A stretch of 48,479 nucleotides of DNA, from positions 1-48,479 of the forward strand of contig CACZBM010000019.1 of NCBI GenBank assembly GCA_902779445.1, given 5' to 3'. The DNA comes from an uncultured Lachnospiraceae bacterium. Lineage in GTDB: Bacteria > Bacillota > Clostridia > Lachnospirales > Lachnospiraceae. The translations under genes were made by a program, and so were the position numbers. Below the pieces are notes generated by a model. It had not been told where the DNA came from. It worked only from the letters and a program-made list of their open reading frames with translations, and searched no databases. Of the stretch, positions 8,359 through 15,352 are shown piece by piece. Each line of letters opens with the position of its first letter. Within the stretch, counting starts at the first letter, position 1.

Positions 8359-8691
8359 ATGAAGCTTACAGGAAATCTTAAGAAACAGGTAGAAAAGGCT
8401 GAATCAAAACAGGAAAAGAAGAGCCTCATTGAGAATGCAGGGATGCTGCTTAGCGATGATGAGCTGGAGAATGTAGCAGGTGGGAAATCTAATTTATGTA
8501 AGTCCTATGAAATTTATTGCGCGGGTGTTGTTGCTAGTAATGGAAAAGTGATCAGGCCGGGCTGCGACTTTAAAGAAGAGCACCCTTCGTATGAAAGTGC
8601 TATTCAAAAAAAGAATAAGATATACAAAAATTTATGTCCGAATTGTATAACGATGTGTATAAAACATCCTTTAAGCTTACGGGAGCTATAA
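8359..8691 (+). CDS. double-glycine leader peptide with six-cysteine core (copy 2)
   Basis: A 110-residue precursor. The 42-residue leader opens MKLTGNLKKQVEKA, continues GMLLSDDELENVAGG, and ends at a double glycine. The predicted core of 68 residues carries six cysteines (NLC, IYC, PGC, NLC, PNC, TMC) and many lysines, which would suit disulfides or cyclase-type modification. The start follows TAGGAGG with 7-bp spacing. No maturation enzymes are adjacent. The leader is 28/42 identical to that of the gene at 18068, while the cores are unrelated. The type of product is unknown. Confidence 0.75.
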   Translation: MKLTGNLKKQVEKAESKQEKKSLIENAGMLLSDDELENVAGGKSNLCKSYEIYCAGVVASNGKVIRPGCDFKEEHPSYESAIQKKNKIYKNLCPNCITMCIKHPLSLREL

Positions 8692-8845
8692 AGACATCTC
8701 AGCATTCTGTTTCATGACAGAACATAGAGTCACAGCGGCAGTTAATAACTCACAGGCAGCTTTAACACAGCAGATGTAGACCGGGCCACCTTCTATTACC
8801 TGCTAATAATTCTACAGAGGAAGGATGTTGTAACGTGCATCCATC

Positions 8846-8888
8846 AAAAAAGTCCTACAATCCGCTTATATAGTGGAATATAGGACTT
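8846..8888 (-). terminator. rho-independent terminator for the MNT/HEPN genes
   Basis: On the minus strand, AAGTCCTA and TAGGACTT form an 8-bp stem, extended by a looser inner stem, followed by TTTTTT. It lies about 90 bp beyond the small ORF that ends at 8976. The rest of 8692-8975 shows no convincing coding frame. Confidence 0.6.
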
Positions 8889-8975
8889 CTCTCATCAAAA
8901 CACTGTCAAAGACAGGATCTGGTATATATATTCTATTAGTGCATAAAAAGAAATTTCTGACCTACGGATGTCAGG

Positions 8976-9074
8976 TTAATATCTATTAAGCATTTCTAAC
9001 GCTATTTTCCGGTCGATCTCGTTGGCTCCCAGAAAATACTGATTTTTATCATCAGCGGGTAATCCTATTACCAT
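8976..9074 (-). CDS. 32-residue ORF overlapping the HEPN stop codon
   Basis: The ATG lies inside the last codons of the HEPN gene (ATGGTAA overlap). The product reads MVIGLPADDKNQYFLGANEI and then a short helix ending EMLNRY, with a composition that looks coded rather than random. There is no ribosome site of its own, so coupled re-initiation is the likely route. A -1 slip on the run AAAA just upstream would instead add this tail to the HEPN protein. No family is recognised. Confidence 0.4.
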   Translation of the reverse strand: MVIGLPADDKNQYFLGANEIDRKIALEMLNRY

Positions 9075-9463
9075 TCTTTTATTACTTGATCACATTTTTT
9101 CAACTGAGCCAGTTTTACAACAAAGTGTAAATCGTATCTCCCGGTTGCTTCCCAATCGGTTATTACGGTCTTATATTTATCAACGTAGGCAGGAAGTATC
9201 AATGATATCCCTAATGAGTTCGCATAAATTATAAGATCATCAAGAGAATGCTTGTATAGTTTGGCATAGTTAAGCTTATGTCCGGAAGCATACAGTTGAA
9301 TTTTTATCAATTTTTCGGATGCCTGCTGAAGGTGATATCCGGCCAATCCTTTAATATACTTGGCTTTTGCAGGAGGCAGTTTTTCAGCCCTTTCAATAGC
9401 ATCTTCGGCAGAAAGAATATCTGCTTCAATCTGAGGCATTATCAATTTATAATTCTGCTTCAT
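9068..9463 (-). CDS. HEPN-domain protein of an MNT/HEPN pair
   Basis: A 131-residue all-helical protein with the HEPN (PF05168-like) pattern: YHLQQASEKLIKIQL near residues 43-57, then KHSLDDLIIYA, which corresponds to the usual THDL segment. The classical HepT RNase motif (R-X4-6-H) is not evident; RYDLH near the C-terminus is the nearest. The start at 9463 has GGGAG at 9-bp spacing and overlaps the nucleotidyltransferase gene by 17 bp. MNT/HEPN pairs often act as toxin-antitoxin modules; the role here is inferred from that. Confidence 0.7.
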   Translation of the reverse strand: MKQNYKLIMPQIEADILSAEDAIERAEKLPPAKAKYIKGLAGYHLQQASEKLIKIQLYASGHKLNYAKLYKHSLDDLIIYANSLGISLILPAYVDKYKTVITDWEATGRYDLHFVVKLAQLKKCDQVIKEW

Positions 9464-9818
9464 ACAAAAGCACTCCCTGCTCAATATCATTCATGATTGT
9501 GCTATTATTACCCTGATTGCTTCTGAAATAAAGAATATCATAGGATTGGCTGAAATCATCATATGAATAGACCTTCTTGAGAAAGTTTTCATACTTTTTT
9601 GATGTAAGACATCTGCTTTTGTTTACGTTTCCGAATATTGCCAGATCTATATCCGAATCCTTTTTGCAACGGGTTTCAGTACTGGAACCAAACAAAACAA
9701 CACGATCTATATAATCGCATTCTTTTGCGGCATTAATGATATTCTCCATATACTTAAACTTTATATCTGCAACCTTTATCGTACGATTACCTATTTTTCG
9801 TTCTATTACTTTACACAT
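9447..9818 (-). CDS. MNT-type nucleotidyltransferase
   Basis: About 123 residues with the minimal nucleotidyltransferase motif: VVLFGSSTETRCKKDSDIDL gives GS plus D-x-D for metal and nucleotide binding. In MNT/HEPN modules this enzyme typically AMPylates or otherwise neutralises the HEPN toxin. The start at 9818 is chosen because GAGG lies 9 bp upstream; an in-frame ATG at 9842 is the alternative. It overlaps the HEPN gene by 17 bp, so the two should be translated together. Confidence 0.75.
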   Translation of the reverse strand: MCKVIERKIGNRTIKVADIKFKYMENIINAAKECDYIDRVVLFGSSTETRCKKDSDIDLAIFGNVNKSRCLTSKKYENFLKKVYSYDDFSQSYDILYFRSNQGNNSTIMNDIEQGVLLYEAEL

Positions 9819-9991
9819 AATTCCATGCCTCACACAGAACATAGATAATGAAACTGATAACAGTATTGTAACATAAATACAGCTATTTTAGAAAACAAAT
9901 AAGTTCTTGTTAAGGTTATGGTTAAGCTTTTTGAAAAGTGCAGATCTCGCGATTCTTCGAGGGGCTTCTGCCATTTTGCAATCATTTCTAA

Positions 9992-10243
9992 TCAATAATC
10001 ACAATCGTATGATATAGATGCTATCATGCAATCGTCGATATCAATCTCGGTAACATCGCGCCAAGCGTATCGCATCTCATCCTCCGATTCTATATGGACA
10101 ACCAGTTTTTTATCTGGAATCTCTTCACTTAATGCAGGCCTTCTCATGGCTATTCGTTTCTTACGATAAAAATCGAATGATCCCATCCCTACAAACATCA
10201 TATCCTCAGTATTCACTGTAATTCCATCTTTATTATATTTCAA
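9992..10243 (-). CDS. hypothetical protein
   Basis: An 83-residue acidic protein with no recognised family, containing MMFVGMGSFDFYRKKRIAMRR and a tail rich in Asp and Tyr. The longest frame starts at TTG (10243) without a clear ribosome site, and the next ATG would remove 14 residues, so the start is uncertain. It stands alone between the MNT/HEPN pair and the TetR promoter. It could be a fragment of a longer protein. Confidence 0.4.
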   Translation of the reverse strand: MKYNKDGITVNTEDMMFVGMGSFDFYRKKRIAMRRPALSEEIPDKKLVVHIESEDEMRYAWRDVTEIDIDDCMIASISYDCDY

Positions 10244-10336
10244 TGGAAAGTAACGGACAAATGAGGGCAGACAACAGCATTATCGCGGGCGTGTCAAAAA
10301 CAGATCCATGATCTTTGAAAAAATTCAGATTAAGGC

Positions 10337-10384
10337 TTGACAAAATGTAAACGGTCGTTTATTTTAATGTAAACGGCCGTTTAC
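10337..10384 (+). promoter_or_regulatory. TetR-gene promoter with two palindromic operators
   Basis: TTGACA at 10337-10342 serves as -35. Operator 1, TAAACGGTCGTTTA (10348-10361), sits in the spacer. Operator 2, the perfect 16-bp palindrome GTAAACGGCCGTTTAC (10369-10384), lies at the transcription start region. The centres are 22 bp apart, about two helical turns, which fits cooperative binding of TetR dimers and autorepression. Confidence 0.8.
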
Positions 10385-10411
10385 TTTATGCCTTAAATAA
10401 GGGAGCAATGA

Positions 10412-11041
10412 ATGAAAACAAATAAAGAAGAAATTATGCTGACAGCATTAAAGCTCTTTGCGGAGCGTGGTTTTGAGGCGGTATCCACAAACATGATCGC
10501 AGGTGAACTGGGGATCACCAAGGGGGCGCTGTACCGCCACTATAAGAGTAAGCAGGAGATCTTTGACAGTATCATAGAGAAGATGTTTGAACAGGATGAA
10601 AAACAGGCCGAGGAAACAAACGTGCCGGTGAGGGAATATGAAGAAGATGCCGAAAGCTATGAGCATACTTCACTTGAAAGTCTGTGTGAATTCGTTAATA
10701 ACCAGTATAGCTACTGGACCGAAAATGAATTTGCCCTGTACTTCAGAAGGATGATAACACTTGAGCAGTACAGGAATGAAGAAATGAAAAAACTGTATCG
10801 GGATATGCTCTCCCTGGGACCGGTGAAGTATTCGGAGGATCTGTTCCGGGAGATGATTAAATCCGACCGCTTAAATGCGAAAGCTGAAAAACTGGGCGCC
10901 AGGAATCTGGCAATACTTTTGTATGCGCCGCTGCAGCTGTCGATACAGCTTTATGATGCAGACGAAAAAGATAATGAAAAAATAAAGAGCGATCTTGGAA
11001 AGCTCACAAAAGAATTTGAAAAGAGGTGGAAGAAAAAATGA
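10412..11041 (+). CDS. TetR/AcrR-family transcriptional regulator
   Basis: A 209-residue protein with an N-terminal helix-turn-helix: MLTALKLFAERGFEAVSTNM then GELGITKGALYRHYKSKQEI (about residues 8-52), the standard TetR signature. The C-terminal ligand domain is helical and family-specific. The start has GGGAG upstream. It probably binds the twin GTAAACG palindromes directly in front of it. The GNAT gene overlaps its stop by 4 bp and is the likely co-regulated partner. Confidence 0.88.
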   Translation: MKTNKEEIMLTALKLFAERGFEAVSTNMIAGELGITKGALYRHYKSKQEIFDSIIEKMFEQDEKQAEETNVPVREYEEDAESYEHTSLESLCEFVNNQYSYWTENEFALYFRRMITLEQYRNEEMKKLYRDMLSLGPVKYSEDLFREMIKSDRLNAKAEKLGARNLAILLYAPLQLSIQLYDADEKDNEKIKSDLGKLTKEFEKRWKKK

Positions 11042-11670
11042 GTATAACATTCAGAATAGAAGAAGAAAAAGATCACAGAGCAGTTGAAAACCTTATAAGG
11101 GAATCGTTTTGGGATGTATACCGTCCCGGATGTCAGGAGCATTTTGTGATGCACAGGTTCAGAAAAGATCCGGCATTCGTAAAGGAACTGGATATCCTTA
11201 TGGAAAAGGACGGGGAACTTATAGGCCAGAACATGTTTGTTAAAACAGCTATCAAAGCAGATGACGGCAGGGATATCCCCATCATGGCCATGGGTCCGAT
11301 ATGCATAGCACCGGAGTATAAAAGGCAGGGATACGGTAAGAAGATCCTGGACTACTGTCTTGGGAAGGCAGCAGAGCTCGGATACGGAGCAGTATTCTTC
11401 GAAGGAAATATTGATTTCTACGGAAAGAGCGGCTTTATCACGGCAAGCAGTTACAACATCCGCTATCATGACGTTCCGGAAGGAGAGGATGCCTCATTCT
11501 TTCTCGGAAAAGAGCTGATCCCCGGATACTTAAACGGGATCACCGGAGAGTATACTCCGCCGGAAGGGTATATGGCTGCTATAAATGAGCCGGAAGAATT
11601 TGCAAAATTCGATGCGCTCTTCCCTGCAAAAGAAAAACACAGCCTGCCGGGACAGCTGTTCAGCGAATAA
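11038..11670 (+). CDS. GNAT-family N-acetyltransferase
   Basis: About 210 residues. The acetyl-CoA binding loop is ICIAPEYKRQGYGKKILDY (about 86-104, the R/Q-x-x-G-x-G/A motif), followed by the usual FFEGNIDFYGKSGF strand. The substrate cannot be read from the sequence. ATG 11038 overlaps the TetR stop (ATGA) and has GAGGTGG 9 bp upstream; a GTG at 11026 would add four residues. Operon with the TetR gene is near certain. Confidence 0.85.
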   Translation: MSITFRIEEEKDHRAVENLIRESFWDVYRPGCQEHFVMHRFRKDPAFVKELDILMEKDGELIGQNMFVKTAIKADDGRDIPIMAMGPICIAPEYKRQGYGKKILDYCLGKAAELGYGAVFFEGNIDFYGKSGFITASSYNIRYHDVPEGEDASFFLGKELIPGYLNGITGEYTPPEGYMAAINEPEEFAKFDALFPAKEKHSLPGQLFSE

Positions 11671-11737
11671 GCGGAAATGTGTTTTTAAGCATCAAACGAT
11701 ACTTCTGTTTCTATGCGGCAAACAGCGTTTCTGATCC

Positions 11738-11776
11738 TTGACATGCATATAAAATGAAACTATAATTAGCTAATTA
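11738..11776 (+). promoter_or_regulatory. consensus sigma-A promoter with palindrome over -10
   Basis: TTGACA (11738-11743), exactly 17 bp, TATAAT (11761-11766): a full consensus promoter for the RsgA-type gene. A perfect 14-bp palindrome TAATTAGCTAATTA (11763-11776) overlaps the -10 and start site and could be an operator. Confidence 0.75.
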
Positions 11777-11800
11777 TCGTTAGCGTAAAAGAGAACAGGA

Positions 11801-12826
11801 ATGATGGATACAATGAATATAGAAACAAAAAATGAATATAAAGGGTATACTGTCTGCCGCGTTTCCGTGCAGGAAAAGGGACAGTACCGGGTGATCGGCC
11901 CGGAGGAAGAGACGTGGGCAAAGGTATCAGGGAAATTCCAGTACGAAGCAGAGACAGCGTCTGATTATCCTGCGGTAGGAGATTATGCAGCGGTGGATAT
12001 CGTTCCCGACGGAATGTCAGTGATACATGCCGTGCTGCCGAGGAAGAGCGTTTTTATCCGAAAGGCCGCCGGTACCGGTAACACTGAGCAGGTAGTCGCA
12101 GCGAATGTTGACACGGTATTTCTATGCATGGCCTTAAATAACGACTTTAATATCAGGCGCATGGAGAGATACCTGACTGCGGCCTGGGACAGCGGAGCGA
12201 CTCCGGTAGTACTGCTCACAAAAACGGATCTCTGTGATGACCTTGAGGATAAGATCCTGCAGGTTGAAAGTGCAGCGCCGGGGGTTGATATAATCGCGTC
12301 ATCATCGATGGAAGAAGATGGCTTAAGTCAGATAGAGCCATATCTTATCGAGGGAAAAACGCTTGCTTTTGTCGGGTCTTCTGGAGTCGGGAAATCTACA
12401 TTGATAAACCGGCTACTTAAAGAAGACCGGCTGGAAACAAATGGCTTAAGGAATGATGACAGGGGAAGGCACACAACCACACACCGGGAAATGATCTTCT
12501 TACCCTGCGGGGCAACAGTCATTGATACTCCGGGAATGAGGGAGCTTGGTATGTGGGCAGCGGAATCGGGACTGTCAGCTTCTTTTGCGGACATTGAAGC
12601 CTTTGCGGAGAAGTGCCGCTTCAGGGACTGCACTCATACAACAGAACCCGGGTGCGCTGTACGCAAGGCTATAGAGAACGGAGAACTGTCGGAGGAAAGG
12701 CTTCTATCATATAAGAAGCTTGAAGCCGAGAACAGCTATTCGGAGGATTCACAGAGTTATCTTGCAGCAAAGGAAGAGAAGTTCAAAAGGATCTCCAAAG
12801 TCAACAAGTCAAACCGGAAGAGATAA
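11801..12826 (+). CDS. rsgA: ribosome small-subunit-dependent GTPase A (RsgA/YjeQ family)
   Basis: A 341-residue circularly permuted GTPase. An OB-like N-terminal domain is followed by G4 (TKTDL, 140-144), then G1 (GSSGVGKS, 192-199), G2 (GRHTTTH, 222-228), G3 (DTPGM, 242-246) and a zinc knuckle with Cys272, Cys277, His279 and Cys285. RsgA helps mature the 30S decoding centre and couples GTP hydrolysis to the subunit. Two adjacent ATGs (11801, 11804) follow AACAGGA; either may be used. The extended N-terminus (about 60 residues before the first conserved strand) suggests the longer paralogue type. Confidence 0.88.
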   Translation: MMDTMNIETKNEYKGYTVCRVSVQEKGQYRVIGPEEETWAKVSGKFQYEAETASDYPAVGDYAAVDIVPDGMSVIHAVLPRKSVFIRKAAGTGNTEQVVAANVDTVFLCMALNNDFNIRRMERYLTAAWDSGATPVVLLTKTDLCDDLEDKILQVESAAPGVDIIASSSMEEDGLSQIEPYLIEGKTLAFVGSSGVGKSTLINRLLKEDRLETNGLRNDDRGRHTTTHREMIFLPCGATVIDTPGMRELGMWAAESGLSASFADIEAFAEKCRFRDCTHTTEPGCAVRKAIENGELSEERLLSYKKLEAENSYSEDSQSYLAAKEEKFKRISKVNKSNRKR

Positions 12827-12847
12827 CAGTATATGATGGAAGGAAAA

Positions 12848-13555
12848 ATGAAGGTATTTATACTTGAAGATGACGATGCCATAAGCATGGGGCTGAAGTA
12901 TTCTCTTGAAAAGGAAGGATATGAGGTTACAAGTGCGGTAAGCGTTGCTGAAGCCCGGAAGCAGTGGCAGAGCGGCTGCTATGATATCTGCATCCTGGAT
13001 ATAAATCTTCCGGATGGGAATGGCTATGATGTGTGCAGCTTCATTAAAGAAAAGGAAGATGTGCCTGTGATCTTTCTAACAGCCAGTGATGCGGAAGTAA
13101 ACGTGGTCATGGGACTTGAAATGGGGGCTGACGATTATATTTGTAAGCCCTTCAGGATCAATGAGCTTATGGCAAGGATCAGGACAGTACTCAGGCGTTC
13201 TGGGAAAAGAACCGCCGGCAGTGCAGCAGAGAATCCTTTTGTAGAGAAACTTGGAAATATAAGGATCTACACAGGCGAAGCAAAGGTGACAATAAAGGAC
13301 GGAGAAACAGGAGAGGAAAAGGGCATTGAACTCACAGCTCTTGAATACAGACTCCTTCTTGTTTTTTGCAGCAACAGGGGTATAGTACTTTCAAGGAACC
13401 AGCTCCTTCAGGATCTGTGGGACGTGGGAGGTGATTTTGTAAATGACAATACGCTTACGGTCTATATAAAGAGGCTTCGCGATAAGATTGAAAAAGATCC
13501 GGCGAATCCTCAGATAATAAGGACTGTCAGAGGGCTTGGGTATATTGCGGACTGA
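12848..13555 (+). CDS. OmpR-family response regulator
   Basis: A 235-residue regulator: receiver domain (1-120) with the acidic cluster EDDD at 7-10, phospho-acceptor Asp51 in ILDINLPDGNGYD, Thr in LTAS, and Lys in CKPF. A C-terminal winged helix follows (TALEYRLL ... TLTVYIKRLRDKI ... RTVRGLGYI). ATG 12848 has GGAAGG just upstream; ATG 12833 is possible but lacks a site. It is paired with the kinase gene 18 bp downstream. The 22-bp-spaced direct repeat before the ABC genes is its probable target. Confidence 0.9.
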   Translation: MKVFILEDDDAISMGLKYSLEKEGYEVTSAVSVAEARKQWQSGCYDICILDINLPDGNGYDVCSFIKEKEDVPVIFLTASDAEVNVVMGLEMGADDYICKPFRINELMARIRTVLRRSGKRTAGSAAENPFVEKLGNIRIYTGEAKVTIKDGETGEEKGIELTALEYRLLLVFCSNRGIVLSRNQLLQDLWDVGGDFVNDNTLTVYIKRLRDKIEKDPANPQIIRTVRGLGYIAD

Positions 13556-13573
13556 GAGAACGCTATTTAAAAT

Positions 13574-14569
13574 ATGAGAGATCGGAACTTTAACAGAATT
13601 ATGATCCTTGGATCCGCTTTGACCATTGTAATGGCGATCAGCGGATTCATTTTTGCAGGAAAAGCAGCAGGGATAATGCTCCTTATCTCAGGAGCGGTAC
13701 TTCTTGCTGTCTTTTTTTATTATACGAAAAAGAGATATCGAAGGATCGAAGAACTGAATGATTATCTTGTAAAGATCCTGTCGGGAGACAGTGCTCCGGA
13801 TATCCAGGATCAGGAGGAGGGCGAACTTTCGATACTTGCTGACAATATCTACAAAGCCGCGTCCACACTTAAGTTTCAGAATGAGATACTGAGTGAAGAC
13901 AGGAAACAGCTGGCACAGGCAATAGCAGACATAAGTCATCAGCTGAAGACACCGCTTACCTCTATGATGGTCATGAACGATCTTCTTTCCGCTGAAGAGG
14001 ATAGCGAAAAACGCCGGGAATTTCTTAAGACCCAGTCTGCTCAGCTTGAAAGGATGAACTGGCTGATACAGACTCTCTTGAAACTGTCAAAGCTGGATGC
14101 GGGAACTATAGAACTAAAGCATGAAAGAGTCAGTGCAAAAGAGCTGCTGTCAGAAGTCCTGAAACCCTTTGAGATCCAGTTCGAACTTCGTGGGATCAGT
14201 TATAAACAGGATACAGCGGATATCACTTTTAACTGTGATAAAAACTGGACGGTGGAAGCTCTGCAGAATATAGTCAAGAATTGCATTGAACATATGGATG
14301 ACGGAGGGGAGCTTAAGATTACTGCTGATGATACGAATCTCTTCAGCCGGATAATGATAGAGGACACAGGCTGCGGAATCGCAGAAGCTGACCTTCCGCA
14401 TATATTTGAGCGTTTCTATAAGGGAAAGAATGCGGGAAAGGACAGTGTCGGGATCGGGCTTGCGCTTACCAAAGCGATCATAGAGGACCAGCATGGGGAG
14501 ATCTCTGTGAAGAGTACTGAAGGCGTGGGATCGGCCTTTGAGATAAAGCTTTATAAAACGATAGTTTAA
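13574..14569 (+). CDS. intramembrane-sensing histidine kinase
   Basis: A 331-residue kinase. Two N-terminal helices (about 9-28 and 33-50) are joined by only a few residues, the layout of BceS-type kinases that sense through a partner ABC permease rather than an external domain. The phospho-acceptor is His122 in ADISHQLKTPLT. The ATPase domain has a degenerate N box (NCIEHM), G1 (DTGCGIAEADLPHIFERFYKG) and G2 (GIGLALTKAI). It is followed by the ABC genes, consistent with a peptide-antibiotic sensing module. Confidence 0.88.
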   Translation: MRDRNFNRIMILGSALTIVMAISGFIFAGKAAGIMLLISGAVLLAVFFYYTKKRYRRIEELNDYLVKILSGDSAPDIQDQEEGELSILADNIYKAASTLKFQNEILSEDRKQLAQAIADISHQLKTPLTSMMVMNDLLSAEEDSEKRREFLKTQSAQLERMNWLIQTLLKLSKLDAGTIELKHERVSAKELLSEVLKPFEIQFELRGISYKQDTADITFNCDKNWTVEALQNIVKNCIEHMDDGGELKITADDTNLFSRIMIEDTGCGIAEADLPHIFERFYKGKNAGKDSVGIGLALTKAIIEDQHGEISVKSTEGVGSAFEIKLYKTIV

Positions 14570-14570
14570 T

Positions 14571-14619
14571 GTGACAGGATTGTAATAAAAAAGTCACGCG
14601 ATAGTAATTTCAATATAAT
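14571..14619 (+). promoter_or_regulatory. promoter with direct repeat before the ABC transporter
   Basis: GTGACAGGATTGTAAT (14571-14586) and GTCACGCGATAGTAAT (14593-14608) match at 12 of 16 positions, 22 bp apart, and are followed by TATAAT at 14614-14619 with no good -35. This is the usual layout for activation by an OmpR-type regulator bound as a tandem dimer. Confidence 0.6.
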
Positions 14620-14659
14620 AACCTACTCTCAGAAATCAAAAAGAGAAGGGAAAAATGAA

Positions 14660-15352
14660 ATGAAGATTTTGGAAATAAGAAACCTGTGCAAGGTCTACGG
14701 AAGCGGAGAGACAAAGGTAGATGCGTTAAAAGATGTTTCCTTTGATGTTGAGCAGGGAGAATTTGTTGCTATAGTCGGACCCTCAGGTTCCGGTAAGTCT
14801 ACACTTATGCACATCCTTGGCGGTGTTGATACACCCACCTCAGGCGTTGTGAATATTTCAGGTACCGATATCAGTAAGCTCAATGAGACCAAGCTTGCGA
14901 TATTCAGAAGAAGACAGATCGGTCTTATCTATCAGTTCTATAATCTGATCCCGATCCTCAATGTCGAGGAAAACATGACGCTGCCGATCCTCCTTGACGG
15001 GAAGAAGCCGGATAAAAAGCTCTTAAAGGATCTTATTGAAAAACTTGGGCTTTCTGACAGAGCAGGACATCTTCCGAATCAGTTGTCCGGCGGACAGCAG
15101 CAGAGGGTTTCGATCGGAAGAGCCCTGATGAATCATCCGGCACTGCTCCTTGCAGACGAGCCGACGGGGAATCTTGATTCCGGGAACAGCAGGGAGATCA
15201 TATCACTCCTAAGGAAATTTAATAAGGAGAACAGACAGACCGTTATCATCATCACTCATGATGAGAGGATCGCTCTTTCCGCGGACAGGGTTATAACGAT
15301 CGAAGACGGGCAGATCACCAGGGACTCCGCAGAGGAGGTGGGTGCAAGATGA
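14660..15352 (+). CDS. ABC transporter ATP-binding protein (MacB/Bce type)
   Basis: A 230-residue ATPase with Walker A GPSGSGKST (40-48), Q-loop (IYQFYNLIP), signature LSGGQQQRV (142-150), Walker B LLLADEPTGNLD and H-loop ITHD. The YQFYNLIP and EPTGNLDS segments are typical of ATPases that pair with FtsX-type permeases. The start ATG follows AGAAGGG; a two-codon ATG-AAA-TGA frame lies just before it. The permease gene overlaps its end by 4 bp. It should energise mechanotransmission or peptide removal by the permease. Confidence 0.92.
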   Translation: MKILEIRNLCKVYGSGETKVDALKDVSFDVEQGEFVAIVGPSGSGKSTLMHILGGVDTPTSGVVNISGTDISKLNETKLAIFRRRQIGLIYQFYNLIPILNVEENMTLPILLDGKKPDKKLLKDLIEKLGLSDRAGHLPNQLSGGQQQRVSIGRALMNHPALLLADEPTGNLDSGNSREIISLLRKFNKENRQTVIIITHDERIALSADRVITIEDGQITRDSAEEVGAR

